Assembly: GCA_048883405.1 (NCBI GenBank)
Contig: JBHLQS010000174.1
Location: forward strand, 1 to 6,033
Reading direction: 5' to 3'
DNA from: SMTZ1-83 sp048883405
GTDB taxonomy: Archaea > Asgardarchaeota > Thorarchaeia > Thorarchaeales > Thorarchaeaceae
Length of the DNA: 6,033 nucleotides
Position 1 is the stretch's first letter. Every line of letters starts with the position of its first letter. Of the stretch, positions 5,732 through 6,033 are shown piece after piece. The position numbers and the translations under genes were made by a program. A model generated the notes under the pieces. It made no database searches and was not told where the DNA came from. It saw only the letters and a program-made list of their open reading frames with translations.

Positions 5732-5983
5732 TCACAATGCCCGAAGCTGACCGGACTCGATAACGTCTATGGGAACCCCTTCTATCTCCCTTGGGATGAG
5801 CTCGTGTTCTTTTAGATCTTCAATTGGTCTCTTCCGTACTACATAGCAGATGATGCAGAGCTCTTCGGTCTTCTCACCATCAACGTATCTATAGCCGATG
5901 GCCAAGGCCACTACGCCAGACTTCCCCATTAGCTCTGCTTCATATGCTGCCTTGACCCGCTTCACTTCTTCCATTGTTACCAT
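5732..5983 (-). CDS. Small protein resembling the N-terminal leader domain of trypsin-like proteases, without the protease domain
   Basis: The 83-residue protein starts with a helix (MEEVKRVKAAYEAELM), then a strand pattern VVALAIGYRYVDG, EELCIICYVVRKRP, and ends EHELIPREIEGVPIDVIESGQLRAL. The pattern GVGIGYK...TGEL.IVVYVEKK...LIP..IDGVPTDVIE is one I recall from the N-termini of certain bacterial and archaeal proteins that continue into a trypsin-like serine protease domain. Here the frame stops with TGA right after RAL, and the next bases are the convergent S66 gene, so no catalytic domain follows. It is either a genuine stand-alone domain or a truncated remnant. There is no signal peptide or membrane segment. 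The start at 5983 is backed by GTGAGG/GAGGT 6 nt upstream and by an in-frame TGA four codons further up. Coding call likely; the domain match is from memory and moderate. Confidence 0.75.
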   Translation of the reverse strand: MVTMEEVKRVKAAYEAELMGKSGVVALAIGYRYVDGEKTEELCIICYVVRKRPIEDLKEHELIPREIEGVPIDVIESGQLRAL

Positions 5984-5989
5984 TGAGCA

Positions 5990-5996
5990 ACCTCAC
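5990..5996 (-). promoter_or_regulatory. Shine-Dalgarno of the 83-residue protein gene
   Basis: On the minus strand GTGAGGT lies 6 nt before the ATG at 5983, a good spacing. It supports this start over the second ATG three codons later at 5974. The remaining bases to the window end (5997-6033) show no further feature. Confidence 0.55.
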
Positions 5997-6033
5997 TCTG
6001 TGACCAATTCGGCATTCAGCTGATCCAGATAGG

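Noticed and set aside
1..6033. CRISPR arrays, transposons, tandem repeats, toxin-antitoxin or phage genes
   Set aside because: No spaced direct repeats, transposase motifs, terminal inverted repeats or phage-type proteins were seen; the large frames account for most of the window.

Overview
The window reads as a stretch of chromosome from an archaeon of moderate GC content. This rests on a good archaeal TATA box upstream of one start codon, purine-rich Shine-Dalgarno sequences, frequent AGG/AGA arginine codons and frequent ATA isoleucine codons. The protein mix (a secreted M30/M6-like metallopeptidase, classical SDRs, an S66 peptidase) would suit a sediment archaeon such as an Asgard (Thorarchaeia-like) lineage. 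That placement is inference; there is no rRNA or marker gene here to confirm it.

Layout, left to right. (1) Positions 1-794, minus strand: the N-terminal 264 residues of a secreted zinc metallopeptidase. It has a signal peptide, a DIDGD acidic loop and HEFHH followed by EGLAEY, and it runs off the left edge. (2) Positions 795-1096: a divergent intergenic region with two inverted repeats and a TATA box. (3) Positions 1097-2632, plus strand: a likely two-gene operon of a six-helix membrane protein and an ABC-ATPase-like protein. The second protein keeps the ABC fold layout but has lost every nucleotide-binding motif. (4) Positions 2719-4613, minus strand: two short-chain dehydrogenases/reductases separated by about 250 bp that may hold a doubtful small ORF. 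(5) Positions 4742-5716, plus strand: an S66-family (LD-carboxypeptidase/MccF-like) serine peptidase with a full Ser-Glu-His set. (6) Positions 5732-5983, minus strand: an 83-residue protein resembling the N-terminal leader domain of some trypsin-like proteases, but with no protease domain behind it.

Only the membrane protein and the ABC-like protein can be argued to work together: they are on the same strand with a 30-nt gap, share one visible promoter, and have the architecture of a permease plus its ATPase partner. The two SDRs may share substrates or a transcript, but their sequences do not reveal the substrate. The S66 gene is divergent from the SDRs and may share a control region with them. 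No CRISPR array, transposase, tRNA or rRNA was seen. The most unusual item is the ABC-type protein with its ATPase motifs erased next to an unassigned membrane protein.
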